A DNA stretch of 64,000 bases from assembly GCA_019096195.1 (NCBI GenBank), contig JAGTXK010000005.1:62001-126000 (forward strand). The letters run 5' to 3'. Position 1 is the stretch's first letter. Each line of letters opens with the position of its first letter. Below are positions 22,059 through 32,793 of this stretch, piece after piece. The stretch is from Boletus sp. NGJ (lineage: Eukaryota; Basidiomycota; Agaricomycetes; Boletales; Boletaceae). The notes below the pieces were generated by a model. That model had not been told where the DNA came from. It saw only the letters and a program-made list of their open reading frames with translations, and did not search any database. The position numbers were made by a program, and so were the translations under genes.

Positions 22059-22877
22059 TCAACTCATAATCTCAAAGGCCTGTGCTTGCTTGGATTGTTC
22101 ATTAAAAGAAGGAATACATGCAAATAACAGGTGGGTGCCAGGCCAAGTGGAGAAAAGTGTACAGAAACTGTGCAGGACATGGATGTTGTCAGCAAAGGAG
22201 TCCATCAGCCTAAGATTCCCATGCTTGGATGGCAAAGGCTCAGACCATAACACTAGACCTGAACTGCCAGAGAAGATGGCATGTATAAAGCTGCAATATT
22301 TGGTGCGATGTTCTGCCCACAAATGAGGGTGAAGGGCTTGGTCGATAGCACACAGCTTGTAGTGCCTGCCAATCTCATAAATTTCCCACAAGATTGCTCT
22401 GATGAGGCAGGGTGGAGAATTGGTAAGGGATGCAATCAGAATATACTTGCCATGCCATTTCATAGTTTCCAAGAGCATGAAAGTGGAGCCCTGCACCATG
22501 GCCACTGTGATGTTGCCAAAGATCTCCAGCATGGCCATCTTGCAACCCTTGGCAGTTTTGTTACCCATACTGTTTTTAGGTGCAGCAACAAGTTCATCCT
22601 TGGATGGCACTTTATGGAGTACCTCCCTCCACAGCTGAGGGACAGGAAATTGAGAAGGAGGGTCATGGTCAAGGTGACTGATCCAGAGTGGGTGAATTGC
22701 CAACCAGTTTGTTATAAATAGTTGGCAGCATTTGGGAGTCTGTCCAGAGATGAGCATGGCCGGTTCTGGAACGCAATAGGCCTGGTCCACAATGCACTTC
22801 TTCACCCTGGATGGGTCTTTATCCACGCACTTCATAGCATTCTCCCAAGCTGTGAAAGGCTCTGGCATGTCAGGCAC
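22059..22877 (-). CDS. Unknown protein of the TIR element (272 codons open)
   Basis: An open frame on the minus strand has blocks such as LFITNWLAIHPLWISHLDHD, FPVPQLWREVL, LIRAILWEIYEIGRHYKLCA and GLVLWSEPLPSKHGNLRLMD. I do not recognise a named domain. The pattern resembles an uncharacterised repeated Agaricomycete family, from memory only. Upstream, a Cys-rich exon (CRQCAHSSTDKKSCTKGAC, about 22,930-22,990) and a GTAAGT...AG intron (about 22,875-22,915) fit in front of it, so the true start is probably further right. It keeps a long open frame in a region where neighbours have decayed. Confidence 0.5.
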   Translation of the reverse strand: MPDMPEPFTAWENAMKCVDKDPSRVKKCIVDQAYCVPEPAMLISGQTPKCCQLFITNWLAIHPLWISHLDHDPPSQFPVPQLWREVLHKVPSKDELVAAPKNSMGNKTAKGCKMAMLEIFGNITVAMVQGSTFMLLETMKWHGKYILIASLTNSPPCLIRAILWEIYEIGRHYKLCAIDQALHPHLWAEHRTKYCSFIHAIFSGSSGLVLWSEPLPSKHGNLRLMDSFADNIHVLHSFCTLFSTWPGTHLLFACIPSFNEQSKQAQAFEIMS

Positions 22878-23016
22878 ACATAACTCTCAGATCACTTACT
22901 TGGCTTGTGAGGCTTGGGACAAGCATGCTCCTTTTGTGCAGCTCTTCTTGTCTGTGCTTGAGTGGGCACACTGCCTACATGGCTGCATTAGTAAAAACAG
23001 GTCTAACTGTCCAGTG

Positions 23017-23240
23017 CTGTCCAGTACTGGACAGTAACATAGTGCTCATAGTGAGGGTCCAACTGGATAGTGGTTTGATAGTACTATGACAGTATCTCAT
23101 AGTCTGTTCATAGTGTGGCCATAGTCTGTCATAGTATTCTCAGTACTTTCATAGTGGTCATAGTATTCCCATAGTATTCTCATAGTGTCTCATAGTGTGG
23201 TCATAGTGATGCCATAGTATATATAGTGCTTCCATAGTGG
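23017..23240 (-). repeat. CATAGT minisatellite array headed by an 18-bp perfect palindrome
   Basis: Starting with the palindrome CTGTCCAGTACTGGACAG (23,017-23,034), about 20 imperfect CATAGT units follow to 23,240. This is the inverted orientation of the CTATGA array at 23,840-24,015. Confidence 0.75.
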
Positions 23241-23440
23241 CTTAGCAATTCTAATTCTCATTCTAATTCTCATCCAATTTCAAGCCAATTCTAATTTCAA
23301 ATTCAATCAAATACTAATTCTACTAATACTAATACTAATACTAATTCTAATTATAATTATAATTCTAATCCTAATCCTAATCCTAATCCCAGTTCCAGTT
23401 CCAATCCCAATCCTAATCCCAATTCTAATGATTTACAAGG
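23241..23440 (+). repeat. CTAATN microsatellite-like tract
   Basis: Runs of ATTCTAATTC, ACTAAT, ATTATA, CCTAAT and CCAGTT hexamers drift gradually from one to the next. No coding potential is seen. Confidence 0.7.
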
Positions 23441-23599
23441 TAAAGTGTTGACTTCATGTAATGAGTAGAGAAGGATAAAATTAAGAAACAAGAGAGTATG
23501 GGAATGTTTTTGAAGTCTGGCTTGTTTATATAAGAATGGTGGCACAAATATTGGCAAACAATGTCCGCTTTTTTAACACTGAGTGTGGGAAAATGGACT

Positions 23600-23800
23600 T
23601 GAATATTTTTTGAATGTAGATCTACACTTTTGGTACACTTTGTTTGCTACACTGTACTACACTCTGCTACACTTTTGTTTGCTTTTTTTTACTACACTTT
23701 GTTTGCTACACTTTTGCTACATTTGGTGTGCATTTTTGCTACACTGTATTACACTCTTTCCTACATTTTTTGACTACACCTTTGACTACACTTTTTGTAT
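23600..23800 (+). repeat. CTACACTTTTGC minisatellite
   Basis: About 15 imperfect copies of a roughly 12-bp unit such as CTACACTTTTGC. Confidence 0.65.
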
Positions 23801-23807
23801 ACTTTTG

Positions 23808-23836
23808 ATTTAGGTTTAGGTTTAGGTTTAGCTTAA
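23808..23836 (+). repeat. Short TTTAGG hexamer run
   Basis: Four to five TTTAGG units occur in tandem. It resembles but does not equal the TTAGGG telomere unit, and the run is too short to be a telomere. Confidence 0.7.
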
Positions 23837-23837
23837 A

Positions 23838-24015
23838 ATTACTACTATGACTATGGCTACTATGGATGTACTATGAATGCTATGAAATGCTATGGTATTA
23901 TGACACTATGATACTATGCACACTATGAATATACTATGGATACTATGAATACACTTTCAATACTATGAGTTATCTATGAAACTACTATGGCACTATGAGC
24001 ACTATGATGAAATCC
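23838..24015 (+). repeat. CTATGA minisatellite array, mirror of 23,017-23,240
   Basis: About 18 imperfect CTATGA units end in CTATGATGAAATCC, next to the 3' end of the DUF6589-like remains. With the inverted array on the left it forms a roughly 1-kb fold-back arrangement. Confidence 0.75.
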
Positions 24016-24020
24016 TGTAT

Positions 24021-25392
24021 TTACTGATGTACAATGCTTGGGGTGAAGCAGAACAGGTGGTCATTCATAATCCTGGAATGTTTTGCAACAGTTGAGCAAT
24101 ACATCGGCAATGTGGATTTGAAGCTGACTATGATATGCCTTTGCCTGGTCTTAACTTGGCAGATGGTCAGAGCTAAATCTAAGATCGGATGCTTGTTGTG
24201 CTCATAAAAGGATATGTGATAGATGCATATGTATGAGCAGGATTGCCATTTCAAACGTCATACAGAATGGCAAATGTTTTAGACTGTACCTTTGCAGGTG
24301 CAAAGGCTCATTGTTCCACAAAGGTTGAGGTGCTGATATTGATATTGTCATAGCACATGATATGAGGACCACAGGCAATGTGAGACACCCACTCGAGTGA
24401 TTGCATGACAAGGTTGTTTATCAATTTCGTGAGTGAAGAGAAAGACATACAGAGACGACACTTGTACAAGGCTTTGATTGTTATGATCCCTTTCGGAAAC
24501 AATCCACAAGGCTCGAACGTGCTTTGCAGGCTACACAAGTCCTGGCTGAACGAATCAGGTGGGGAGTCTTAGGCCTGACTATTCCTAACCCTATGATGAC
24601 CAGAGTGGCCAAAGCTAATAGGTTATTGGAGGAAGAGTACAAATGGATTAGACTGGGGATTCCAGTCGTCAAAGTGCTACTTTATATACATAAGGAGAGT
24701 GCACATGGACCAAGCAGTGCGTGTGATAAATTACTAGGCATAGTAAGACGGAGATTAATAGGGCTCTGTGAGAAGAGCAGAAATTAAAGAGGCGTGGATC
24801 ACATGAGGTGTGACATCATATGACGTCATAGGTTCTAGACCTATCACGTGATGTGTTACCATGGTCACGTGCACAGTCATGTGACTTATGAAGAAAAGAG
24901 TTGAAGAAAATGAAAAGTAAGTGTTCGTTTGAAAAGTTTGAAATTTTCTTCTATTATAACATTGATGGTCTAATTGAAGACCCCATTTGTCCAGAGAAAT
25001 AGAGTGAATGGTGCAGTGAAGTAGACACTGAGCTGTGAATGTTCTTTTACAAGCTGTGTGATGATGACATTACATGCCTTTGAAGAATCAACTTGAATAA
25101 ATTGAACTTGGATGCATAAGACAGGGCTTCCATATGGTACTACATGACTTGATTTTATTCTTTTGTTTAGCACAGTCCATCCACATAGTGATCTGGAGTA
25201 TGCAGTCAGTAATTGGGGCCCTCTTGTTAACCACAGATCTGATAAATGTATTGACATCCCATGCACACAGGCTTTCTGGAGTGATTAAATTAAGAGTGCC
25301 TCCAAGCAACCTCTTGACATCATCCATCTTGTCGGAAATCTTCATACATAAGAGATCAATTGCATGAGGCTCCATCCAGTGCAGCAAATGCA
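24021..25392 (-). pseudogene. DUF6589-like protein, main part, decayed
   Basis: Minus-strand blocks resemble the uncharacterised DUF6589 family of Agaricomycetes: MDDVKRLLGGTLNLITPESL and WDVNTFIRSVVNKRAPI (25,390-25,220), NVIITQLVKEHSQLSVYFTA and FTLFLWTNG (to 24,985), then after a solo LTR, KCRLCMSFSSLTKLINNL and HIMCYDNINI (24,460-24,330). The N-terminal part continues at 35,387-35,634 on the far side of the Gypsy element. Several stops interrupt it. The 3' end stops at the CTATGA array. The family has no known function. Its place inside the TIR element makes it a candidate for cargo or for the element's own enzyme. Confidence 0.55.
24479..24961 (+). repeat. Solo LTR, 483 bp, TSD TTGAT
   Basis: It starts TGTTATGATCCC, ends TATAACA and is flanked by TTGAT on both sides (24,474-24,478 and 24,962-24,966). 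It interrupts the DUF6589-like gene. It contains a TGACGTCA palindrome (near 24,821) and CACGTG boxes (near 24,867) and is less decayed than its surroundings. An 87-codon chance frame runs through it. Confidence 0.85.
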
Positions 25393-25397
25393 CATGG

Positions 25398-26342
25398 TGT
25401 TACACTGTGTAACAAGTGACACATTCCCAAGTAATCAACCCTGTGTGATTACTGGACTAGCTGGACTTGAGGGGAAAATACCTTCCAAGGCCCAATGATT
25501 CCTCAGACTGGGAACTGACGGCTAGCTTTAACGTAGAGCCTCCCTTGGGATTGGAGCTGCTACTCTATGACTGATGTTGGAGTCTCGGACTTTGAGGATG
25601 GTGGCGTGATTCAATGGAAGGGCAGACCGATCCTATATGGGGTCAGTGGCGGAGTCCTGACCAATATGGTACCAGTGGCGGAGTTCTGGATTTACTGTGC
25701 TGCCAGTGGTGGAGTCCTGGGCTTACACAAGCCAACCTCTGTTGGTGTTGGAGTTGCTGTCTAGTGACATGAGTGGACAGCAATGAGGCCATACAAGTGT
25801 GAAGTGATGAGGAAGACAATCACAAGCACTGTGGTGATCACCTCCAGAGTGAATGCAGGCTTCTGAGGTGAAGTGGAACCGAAAGCTGGAAGAGCTGGTA
25901 GATTACATGGGAAGTTGTGTAGATCTAGGTTAGGATTTACATAAAGGGCGGACACCCATATAAATAGGCCTTCCCTATTCAGGGCAGGCTTTGTATTGTT
26001 TATGGTAATTCTAGAATATTACCATAAGGGATCATATCATTAGTCAAATGGAGAAGATGGAATACTGGGCTGTGTGCAAGAGAACACAGCCAAGGAGGCA
26101 ATGTCTATGATCAGATCAAAAGGTGAAATGCATGTAGAAGTGAAATAGAGTGGGCTGTGTTACAGCCATAGCAGTGCATCGCTCAGAAAGGGAGTTCCAG
26201 ATAAGGTGATGCTTGTGTGGGAATTGTGGGGGAATCCCAGGGGAATCCTGGATAATCAAAGGCATCAAAGAACAGGTCATTCCAGAGTCTCAGAGGAGGG
26301 GAAGGGAGAGAAAAAGATGTACCCCCTTCTGTAACCATAACA
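25398..26342 (-). repeat. 3' LTR of Gypsy element 2
   Basis: The 945-bp LTR starts TGTTACACTGTG and ends CCATAACA. On the minus strand a TATTTATA promoter box lies near 25,960 and the predicted transcript start falls near AACCTAGATCT (25,921-25,932 in plus-strand complement). The region 26,183-26,342 also encodes the end of the accessory frame. Confidence 0.85.
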
Positions 26343-27262
26343 TTACCCTCCTCATAGTCTTGAAGTTCCATCTCAAGAACTCCTGTCTCCCTCATTCTTC
26401 TCATAGCCAGTAAGGTCCCAGGAGTCATCGAAGACTCCCTGGCTAGGACAGGTCTGGTAACCATGTCCTCTTCTACCACAGTAGGTGCAAGCTCTTCATG
26501 GGCAAGCATACTGTGGATGGTTGGGGGCAACCACCCAACAGTAGGGGCACTGGTAGTAGGGGCAGGCAGGCCAAAGGTGACCTTGATGTCTGCATTCGAA
26601 ACAGCAGAGGCTAGAGATGGGAGTTCGATGGTGATTAGCCAATCAGGCACTGGGCAGGGGATGGGGATGACTAGCCATTGAGTCAGAATGGCTGGTAGGA
26701 GAGGCGTCTGTGGCGGCCCCAGGAATGGGAATGGAGGAAGGAGGAGGGCTCCTTGTTGTAGTATCCCCCAGTGTGTTGAGAAGACCTCAGTTGTTGGAGT
26801 CAGAGGGGAGGCTGGCTGAGAATACCATGGCTCCTCACTGGTGGAGGGTTCTGGTCTGATGGGAAAGGGCTGGGGGAGGAATTGAGAGGACTGGTACTGC
26901 AGTGGTTCCTCAGGAGGAGGGGTTGGAGGTTGTGGAGGAAGGGGAGGCAACAATGGTGTCATCAGAGGACTGGACTCTCTGTGTCTCTGGAGAGTTTCTA
27001 TCAACTCCATTAATGCCTCTGATTCCATTGATGTTCTCCAGAGGTCACTCCGTGACAGAAGGAACTTGTCAAGGTGGAATGGGGTAGAAGGGTGTGGTGG
27101 TTGATGAGAGGGCAAAGAAAAGGTGACTTTTCTCTTCTGAGAGGAAGAGGAGGGTGGCATGGAGGAGGCGATCATGGGTGTTGATGGGTAGAAGGGTGAG
27201 GGAATAGTTGAATCCTTCGATGAAAAGGAGGTTGAGAATAAGTTTGCAAATTTTGATGACAC
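26183..27262 (-). CDS. Accessory 3' frame of Gypsy element 2, entering the LTR
   Basis: An open frame of 359 codons downstream of integrase begins MSSKFANLFSTSFSSKD. It is Pro/Ser/Thr-rich in the middle (for example LPPQPPTPPPEEPLQYQSSQ), with a short helical stretch near residues 65-95 (LMELIETLQRHRESS), and ends in an LTR-encoded tail, VMVTEGGTSFSLPSPP to YLELPF. The last 160 nt lie in the LTR. The tail can be read in the same place in the related LTRs at 15,973, 32,891 and 35,813. No homologous domain is recognised, so the role is unknown. Its position matches that of an env or accessory gene. Confidence 0.55.
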   Translation of the reverse strand: MSSKFANLFSTSFSSKDSTIPSPFYPSTPMIASSMPPSSSSQKRKVTFSLPSHQPPHPSTPFHLDKFLLSRSDLWRTSMESEALMELIETLQRHRESSPLMTPLLPPLPPQPPTPPPEEPLQYQSSQFLPQPFPIRPEPSTSEEPWYSQPASPLTPTTEVFSTHWGILQQGALLLPPFPFLGPPQTPLLPAILTQWLVIPIPCPVPDWLITIELPSLASAVSNADIKVTFGLPAPTTSAPTVGWLPPTIHSMLAHEELAPTVVEEDMVTRPVLARESSMTPGTLLAMRRMRETGVLEMELQDYEEGNVMVTEGGTSFSLPSPPLRLWNDLFFDAFDYPGFPWDSPTIPTQASPYLELPF

Positions 27263-27729
27263 TTTCTATTGCCCTTTCTGCTTCAGCAGTTTGCTGGGCA
27301 TTGAAGACATGGGAACTTGTCAAGCTCCCAGCGGTCCTGGCAAGAATGGATTGAAGTGAGGAATAGGATCTGTAGAGAGTGACAAGTTGAACAAGGGAGT
27401 CATCACAAGAGAAGAAGGGGATGGATTGGAGGGTTGTGATTGTGATGGAGTCATCGAGGACAGATGCATAAAGGTTTCAACAGTGGATGAAAGACAGGTG
27501 GTTTAGACATATGGAGAGGGAAGTGATGGCCATCTACCAATTATGGTGGTAGGGGCAGTAGTCAATGTGGCAGAAACAGGAATGTGAGCCGGCATGTTTG
27601 GGAATATTGAGGTTAGAGTATTGTCTTTGAATGTGAGCTTGGGTGAGGGCAGCAGATACATGGGCTAAGAGTATGAATAGGGAGGTGTTGTCTTGGGACA
27701 TGGATCTCGTTCAGAGTTTGAGTTGGGTT

Positions 27730-30700
27730 TTATACTCTGAGAGTATCTTTTTGGCGTTTCCCAAGTTGGCCTCTGGTTCCCAAGTTTGTTCTGCTGCAGA
27801 ATACCCTTTCCAGTGGGTTATGTATTGCCTTCTGCCTAGTTTTCCCTGATGGTTTATGATGCTGTCCACTTTGTATTCCTCTTCTGTTCCGACAAGTTCC
27901 GGTGGTGGTTAGGTGAAATTGGGGCCATGTTCCATAGTTTTCCAATACAGGAAAGTAGGGATGTATGAAACACATCATGGATCTTCCACTGTTTTGGCAA
28001 CTTGAGTTGGAATGCCATGGAGGATACCACTTGAGTAATTTCAAATGGTCCAGTGTGTTTCAGGGACAGCTTCCAGGATGGAACTTGGAGTTTCAGGTTC
28101 TTGGCATTCAGCCACATCTTATCTCTGAGCTTCCATGGTTTGAAGTGAGAGTGAACTCTCTCCTTCATTCGTATCTGTGCCAGTTTGTGTGCCACTTCTG
28201 CTTCCTTTCTTGCTTCCTCCAGGAAAGAGAGTCTTTCCTCTAGGGTCGGTAGAAAGGTTTTTTCAATAGAAGAATACACTCTTGGCTTGTATCCAAGGAT
28301 CAAGAAGAAGGGTGATTTTCCGGTGACTGAGTGGGTTGTAGAGTTATGAGCAAACTCCACCATGGGTAGTAATTCCAACCACCTCTGTAGTTGGCCATCA
28401 CAGAATATCCGTAGGTAGGTTTCTAGTTCCTGGTTGTATCATTCTGTTTTGCCATCCATTTGTGGATGGTAGGCTGTGGAGAGGGCGACGTCATAGTTCA
28501 AGAGTCTAGCAAGCTCTCGAGCAAACACGGATGTGAATTGTGGACTATGATCTGAAACCAGCTTGTCATATAAACCATACCATAGAAAGACCTTTTCAAA
28601 GAAAAAACAGGCTATACCAGCCACATCTATCGTTTTTGTGCAAGGAGCGAGAATTACCCCCTTACTAAGCTCATGGTCAACCATGACCATGACTGAATCA
28701 AAACCCCCTGCTGGGGGCAGGTCGGTGATTAAATCCACCAACAGATGCTAGAATGGGCAGCATCCTTTGAAGGCTAATGGAGTGACTGGGAGAACCATGA
28801 GGTGTGTTTGGACCTTGTTGCTTTGACAGGTTGCACAACCGGCAATGTATTTGTGGACGAATGTGGTGAGTCCAGGCCACCAGTAGTCTTTGGCCAGAAG
28901 GGCAGCAGTACAAAGGTGTCCCCCATGTCCTCCCTCAAAGGAGGAATGAATGAAGGATATCAACTCCTGCCAAGCTGGGCCTGGAACATACATTTGGTTC
29001 TTGAAGTACAGGTTGCCATTGTCAAAGGTCTAGTCTTCCAACTTTGACTGGGTGAAGAGAGGTTCTCCTTGTCCCATGCTTTTCAAGGCAGAGAGTATCA
29101 GGGGGTTGTCTTGAGAGGATCCCTTGATTTTCTCGGCCAATGCTAGGTTGATCATCAATACTTGACAATCGAATGCTTCAGTTGGAAGGAGTTGAGCATC
29201 TTCATTGTCCTTGGAAGTGTCTATTTTGTCGCAATGAGACAGAGCATTGGCAGGGGCCATTTTTGTTCCAGGTAATGCTTGATAAACCATATCATAGTCC
29301 TGGAGGAATAAAAGCCAACATGCCTGTCGTCAGAATAGTTGTCAGGGTTCCTTGAAGAACGTTAAGTTCTTATGATCTGTCAACACCGTCATAGGGTGTG
29401 GGGATCCGAGGAGGTATTGCTGCCATTCTTTCAATCCACATATGATAGCCAATAGTTCCCTGTCATAGATGTCGTAATTTCTCTCAGCTGGAGAGAAAGT
29501 CTGGAAGAGGTAACTGCATGGTTGCATGTCTCCATTGTCATTGTTCTGCATGAGTACCACTCCTGATGCCGTGAGGGAAGTGTCAGTCATGAGGGTGAAG
29601 GGTTTCAAAGTATCAGGGAAGGTGAGGACGGGTTTCTTCATGAATGAAGCCTGAAGGGCTCTGAATGACTTTTCTTGAAGGGCTCCCCAGGACCAGGACA
29701 TCGTCTGCTTCGTAAGGTCTAGCAGTGGACATGTGATGTTGAAGAAAGAGGGGATGAACTTCCTGTAGAAGTTGCAGAACCTGATGAAGGACTGGACGTC
29801 CTTAACATTCACTGGGGGTTTCCATTGCTTGATGGTGTTGAGCTTGACTGGGTCCATCTGAATGCCGTCCTTTCCTATGATCATTTCCTATGATCATTCC
29901 AAGATATTCGACTTCTTCAGCTGAGAAGGTGCACTTCTCCAGTTTGAGATACATTTCATGCTGTTGGAAGCATTCTAGGACCTTCTATGTCCTCTCATTA
30001 TGAGTTATCTGATCTGAAAAGTGTATCAACAGATCATCCATGTAAATTACCAACCATCCCTCTGCAATATAATCTCCAAAGAGATCATCCATGAAGGCCT
30101 GGAATGTTGCTGGGAAATTACACATCCCAAAGAACATCACATTTGGTTCAAACAACATGAACAGGGTGAGGAAAGCTGCCTTCCACCGATCTCCAGGTTT
30201 GATCAAGACATTATTGTAGCCCCATTGTACGTCAAACTTGATGAAGATTGACGATCCCTTTAATTTGTCCAGGAGATTGGAAATCAAGGGGAGGGTATAA
30301 GCATTCTTGATCATGTGGCTATTGAGGTATCAGTAGTCTTGGCAGGGGCGGAGCTTTCCATCTTTCTTCTGTACAAAAAAGAAAGAGGCAGTCTGGGGAG
30401 ATTTTGATGGAGATATCTTCCCGGTTTTGAGGTGTTCGTTGATGAACTCTTTGCATGCCTGTTGTTCCAGTGGGTTTAGAGGATGTGCCTTGGCTCGTTT
30501 CAGAATAAATGAGTCTTTTAACTTGATGGCGTGGTCGTAGAGCCAGGAGGGAGATAACTTGGTAATTGTCTTCTCTGTGAAGACATCTGCATATTCTTTG
30601 AATGCATCTGGTAATGCAGTCTTGGCCTTTGGCACCTATTGGGCAATATTGGTAGACAGAGTGGTCCTCTTGATGACAAACTCTGGTACATCCCCATGCG

Positions 30701-32325
30701 CATTGAAAAACTTGGCCCGTTGTAAGGGCATCCAATGACAAAAGGTTTCGTAGAGTCTGTCTTGCATGTACTCCTTTTTGTCATGCTTCAGATACCGTAG
30801 CAGGTATCACTGTTCCAGTGTTCCCGGTGGGTCCCCTTGGATCCATTGGTAGGAAGATGGCACTATGGTTACCTGTCCTTTCATCCAGTTTATATCAGGG
30901 TTCACTGCTCTGAGCCATGGAAGTCCTAAAATGACTTCATCCTTGCTGCAATTGAGGACATAGAGATCTGCCATTCTCGTATGCCTCCATAGTCCAACAC
31001 AATGTTGGTCTTCTCCTTGATGGTCCCTGACTGGTTTTGGGTTCCATCGATGTTCCAAGCTCAGACCGGATTGTCCAGCTTCCATATGGGTAATCTCATT
31101 TTCTCCACTGCTTGTCTTGAAATGAAGCATCCTGTTGCTCCACTGTCAATTAGGGCATTTATTGCAACGATTTTGCCATCCTGCTTCCAGATCAAGAGAG
31201 GAATGCAAATAGAGTTGCTCTTCAATCCAGAAATAAATACAGGTGCAATCATGTAGGAAGAGGGTGACATTGGTACACCTCTTCCACCTAAAAAGATGTT
31301 TCATCTTTAGGAGAAATAGTGGAGATTTGCATAGCGGGTCCGAGGGCAAGAGAATCAATGTTCTCTTCCCATTCTATTGTGGCAGCTTCCTCCACTCATT
31401 CTAGAGCAAGGCCTTGCTCATCAAGCCTCGTGTCAAAGACTGTCTGGAGCATCCTGAGAACTTTGTCCTGTCCATTGTTTCTGGAGATCTCTGTGAGATA
31501 TTTGTCAAGGGGATCTTGTGGCATTTCCCTGGTGATGACAACCTGGGTGTGCATTTCTCGAGGTTTCCTATATTCCTCTCTCCTGATTGGCCTGTATCCT
31601 GGGTGTTTCCTGGTACTGCACTCAATCTTGTTGCAGATGAAGCATCTATGCTCTCTCATCCACTTGGCATGTTCAATAGGAGACAAGGTGATCCTGTCCA
31701 CATCCATAGCGTTGGGGTCGTGGTGATTTCCTTTTCCTCTTCCAAAGGATACAAAGGGTCCTTTCTGTATTCCTTCAATCCATTGCCATGCCCCATGGAT
31801 GTTGGCAGCTACTTCATAGACCTCTTCCATCTTCTTGGCTTTCTGGAAGGTCTCACTGTTGACTAGTTGCTGGGCAATGTTTGGATCTATTCCCCTGAGG
31901 AAGAATTCCAGGATAGAACAGAATTCTTGTAGCTCAGAGCAAACTACCAGCAATGAGAACTGGGAAATGAATTTGTCAAATCCCTTTGGATCCTGTTTAT
32001 CTTGTCGGAGGGATCCGAGTTCTGCCATGGCCAGGTTGCTGGTTTTATGGGGGGTGAAGGTGAGGGCGAAGGCTTTCTTGATCTTGTTATAGGTCTTGTC
32101 TGCGTGTGACACAGTGTCGTCGAGTAGCCTGGTCAGCCAGGCTTCTGCGAACACTTTTCCTCTTCCCTTGGACATCCTGTTCAATAGGATAAGCCTCTTG
32201 GCTTCCTCTGTGAACTTCTCTGCTCCTCCTAGATGGAAGTATCCTTCCATAGCCATAAGCCATCTCTTGGCATTGTTGGTCTCTCCTGAGAACTCCTCAG
32301 GCAGGGCAGCTTTGATTTCAACCAT
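27730..32325 (-). pseudogene. Gag and Pol of Gypsy element 2, broken
   Basis: Gag starts MVEIKAALPEEFSGETN at 32,325 and includes a knuckle-like CFICNKIECSTRKH. Protease has ALIDSGATGCFIS. Reverse transcriptase shows [20 protein letters not shown] and the catalytic [10 protein letters not shown]. RNase H has LMTDTSLTASGVVL. Integrase shows the zinc-finger remains CATCQSNKVQ, the core PAGGFDSVMVMVDHELSKG and ends resembling VPSWKLSLKHTGPFEI. It is closely related in layout to the element at 37,048-44,006. About half a dozen or more breaks are present. Confidence 0.85.
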
Positions 32326-32779
32326 ATTGTCTTTGTCGTCTGTGTCTTCTTCAGGCTGGGGATTTCCTGGGTTGAGATCGGGACTAGATCTTCTGCTTCA
32401 ATTGGGGAAGAGGGGGTCGGGGGAGTCTACTCTGATGGGAACTGGTTGGAACACGGGCAGTGGGATAGGAGCATCCGATGGGGTCGAGGTTCGAGAGCAG
32501 AGACCACCTGGAAAATCTGGTCATCTGGACTGTTCTGGAAATGTGCAGGCAGGAGGGTCGTTGTAATGGAATGATGACCCTGGGATCCTTCTTGAAGACA
32601 TGTCAGAGATAGGAGTAGAAGCCTATGATGATGTGGCTTCTTCTTCTCAATCTTCTCCGAGGAGCTGGGTGAGGTTGATTCTGTGCAGTGCGTAGAGTGA
32701 GGGCCTATCCCTTAATAGGCAGTTCTATTCCCTTGAATAGCAGTGGGAATTGCTAGACTAGATAGTCTTTGGCAATTTA

Positions 32780-32791
32780 TAACCTAGATCT
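32780..32791 (-). promoter_or_regulatory. Primer-binding site of Gypsy element 2, self-complementary to its LTR
   Basis: On the element strand the 12 nt AGATCTAGGTTA lie two bases after the 5' LTR. They are the exact complement of TAACCTAGATCT in the LTR (25,921-25,932 and 34,971-34,982), just where the transcript should start. This suggests Tf1-like self-priming instead of a tRNA primer. Confidence 0.6.
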
Positions 32792-32793
32792 TT

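Noticed and set aside
23017-24015. Possible CRISPR-like or regularly spaced repeats
   Set aside because: Units are 6 bp, imperfect and irregularly spaced, and the DNA is eukaryotic. It is a minisatellite cluster.
24524-24787. An 87-codon plus-strand frame with good composition
   Set aside because: It lies entirely within a solo LTR defined by the TTGAT duplication and has no recognised domain.
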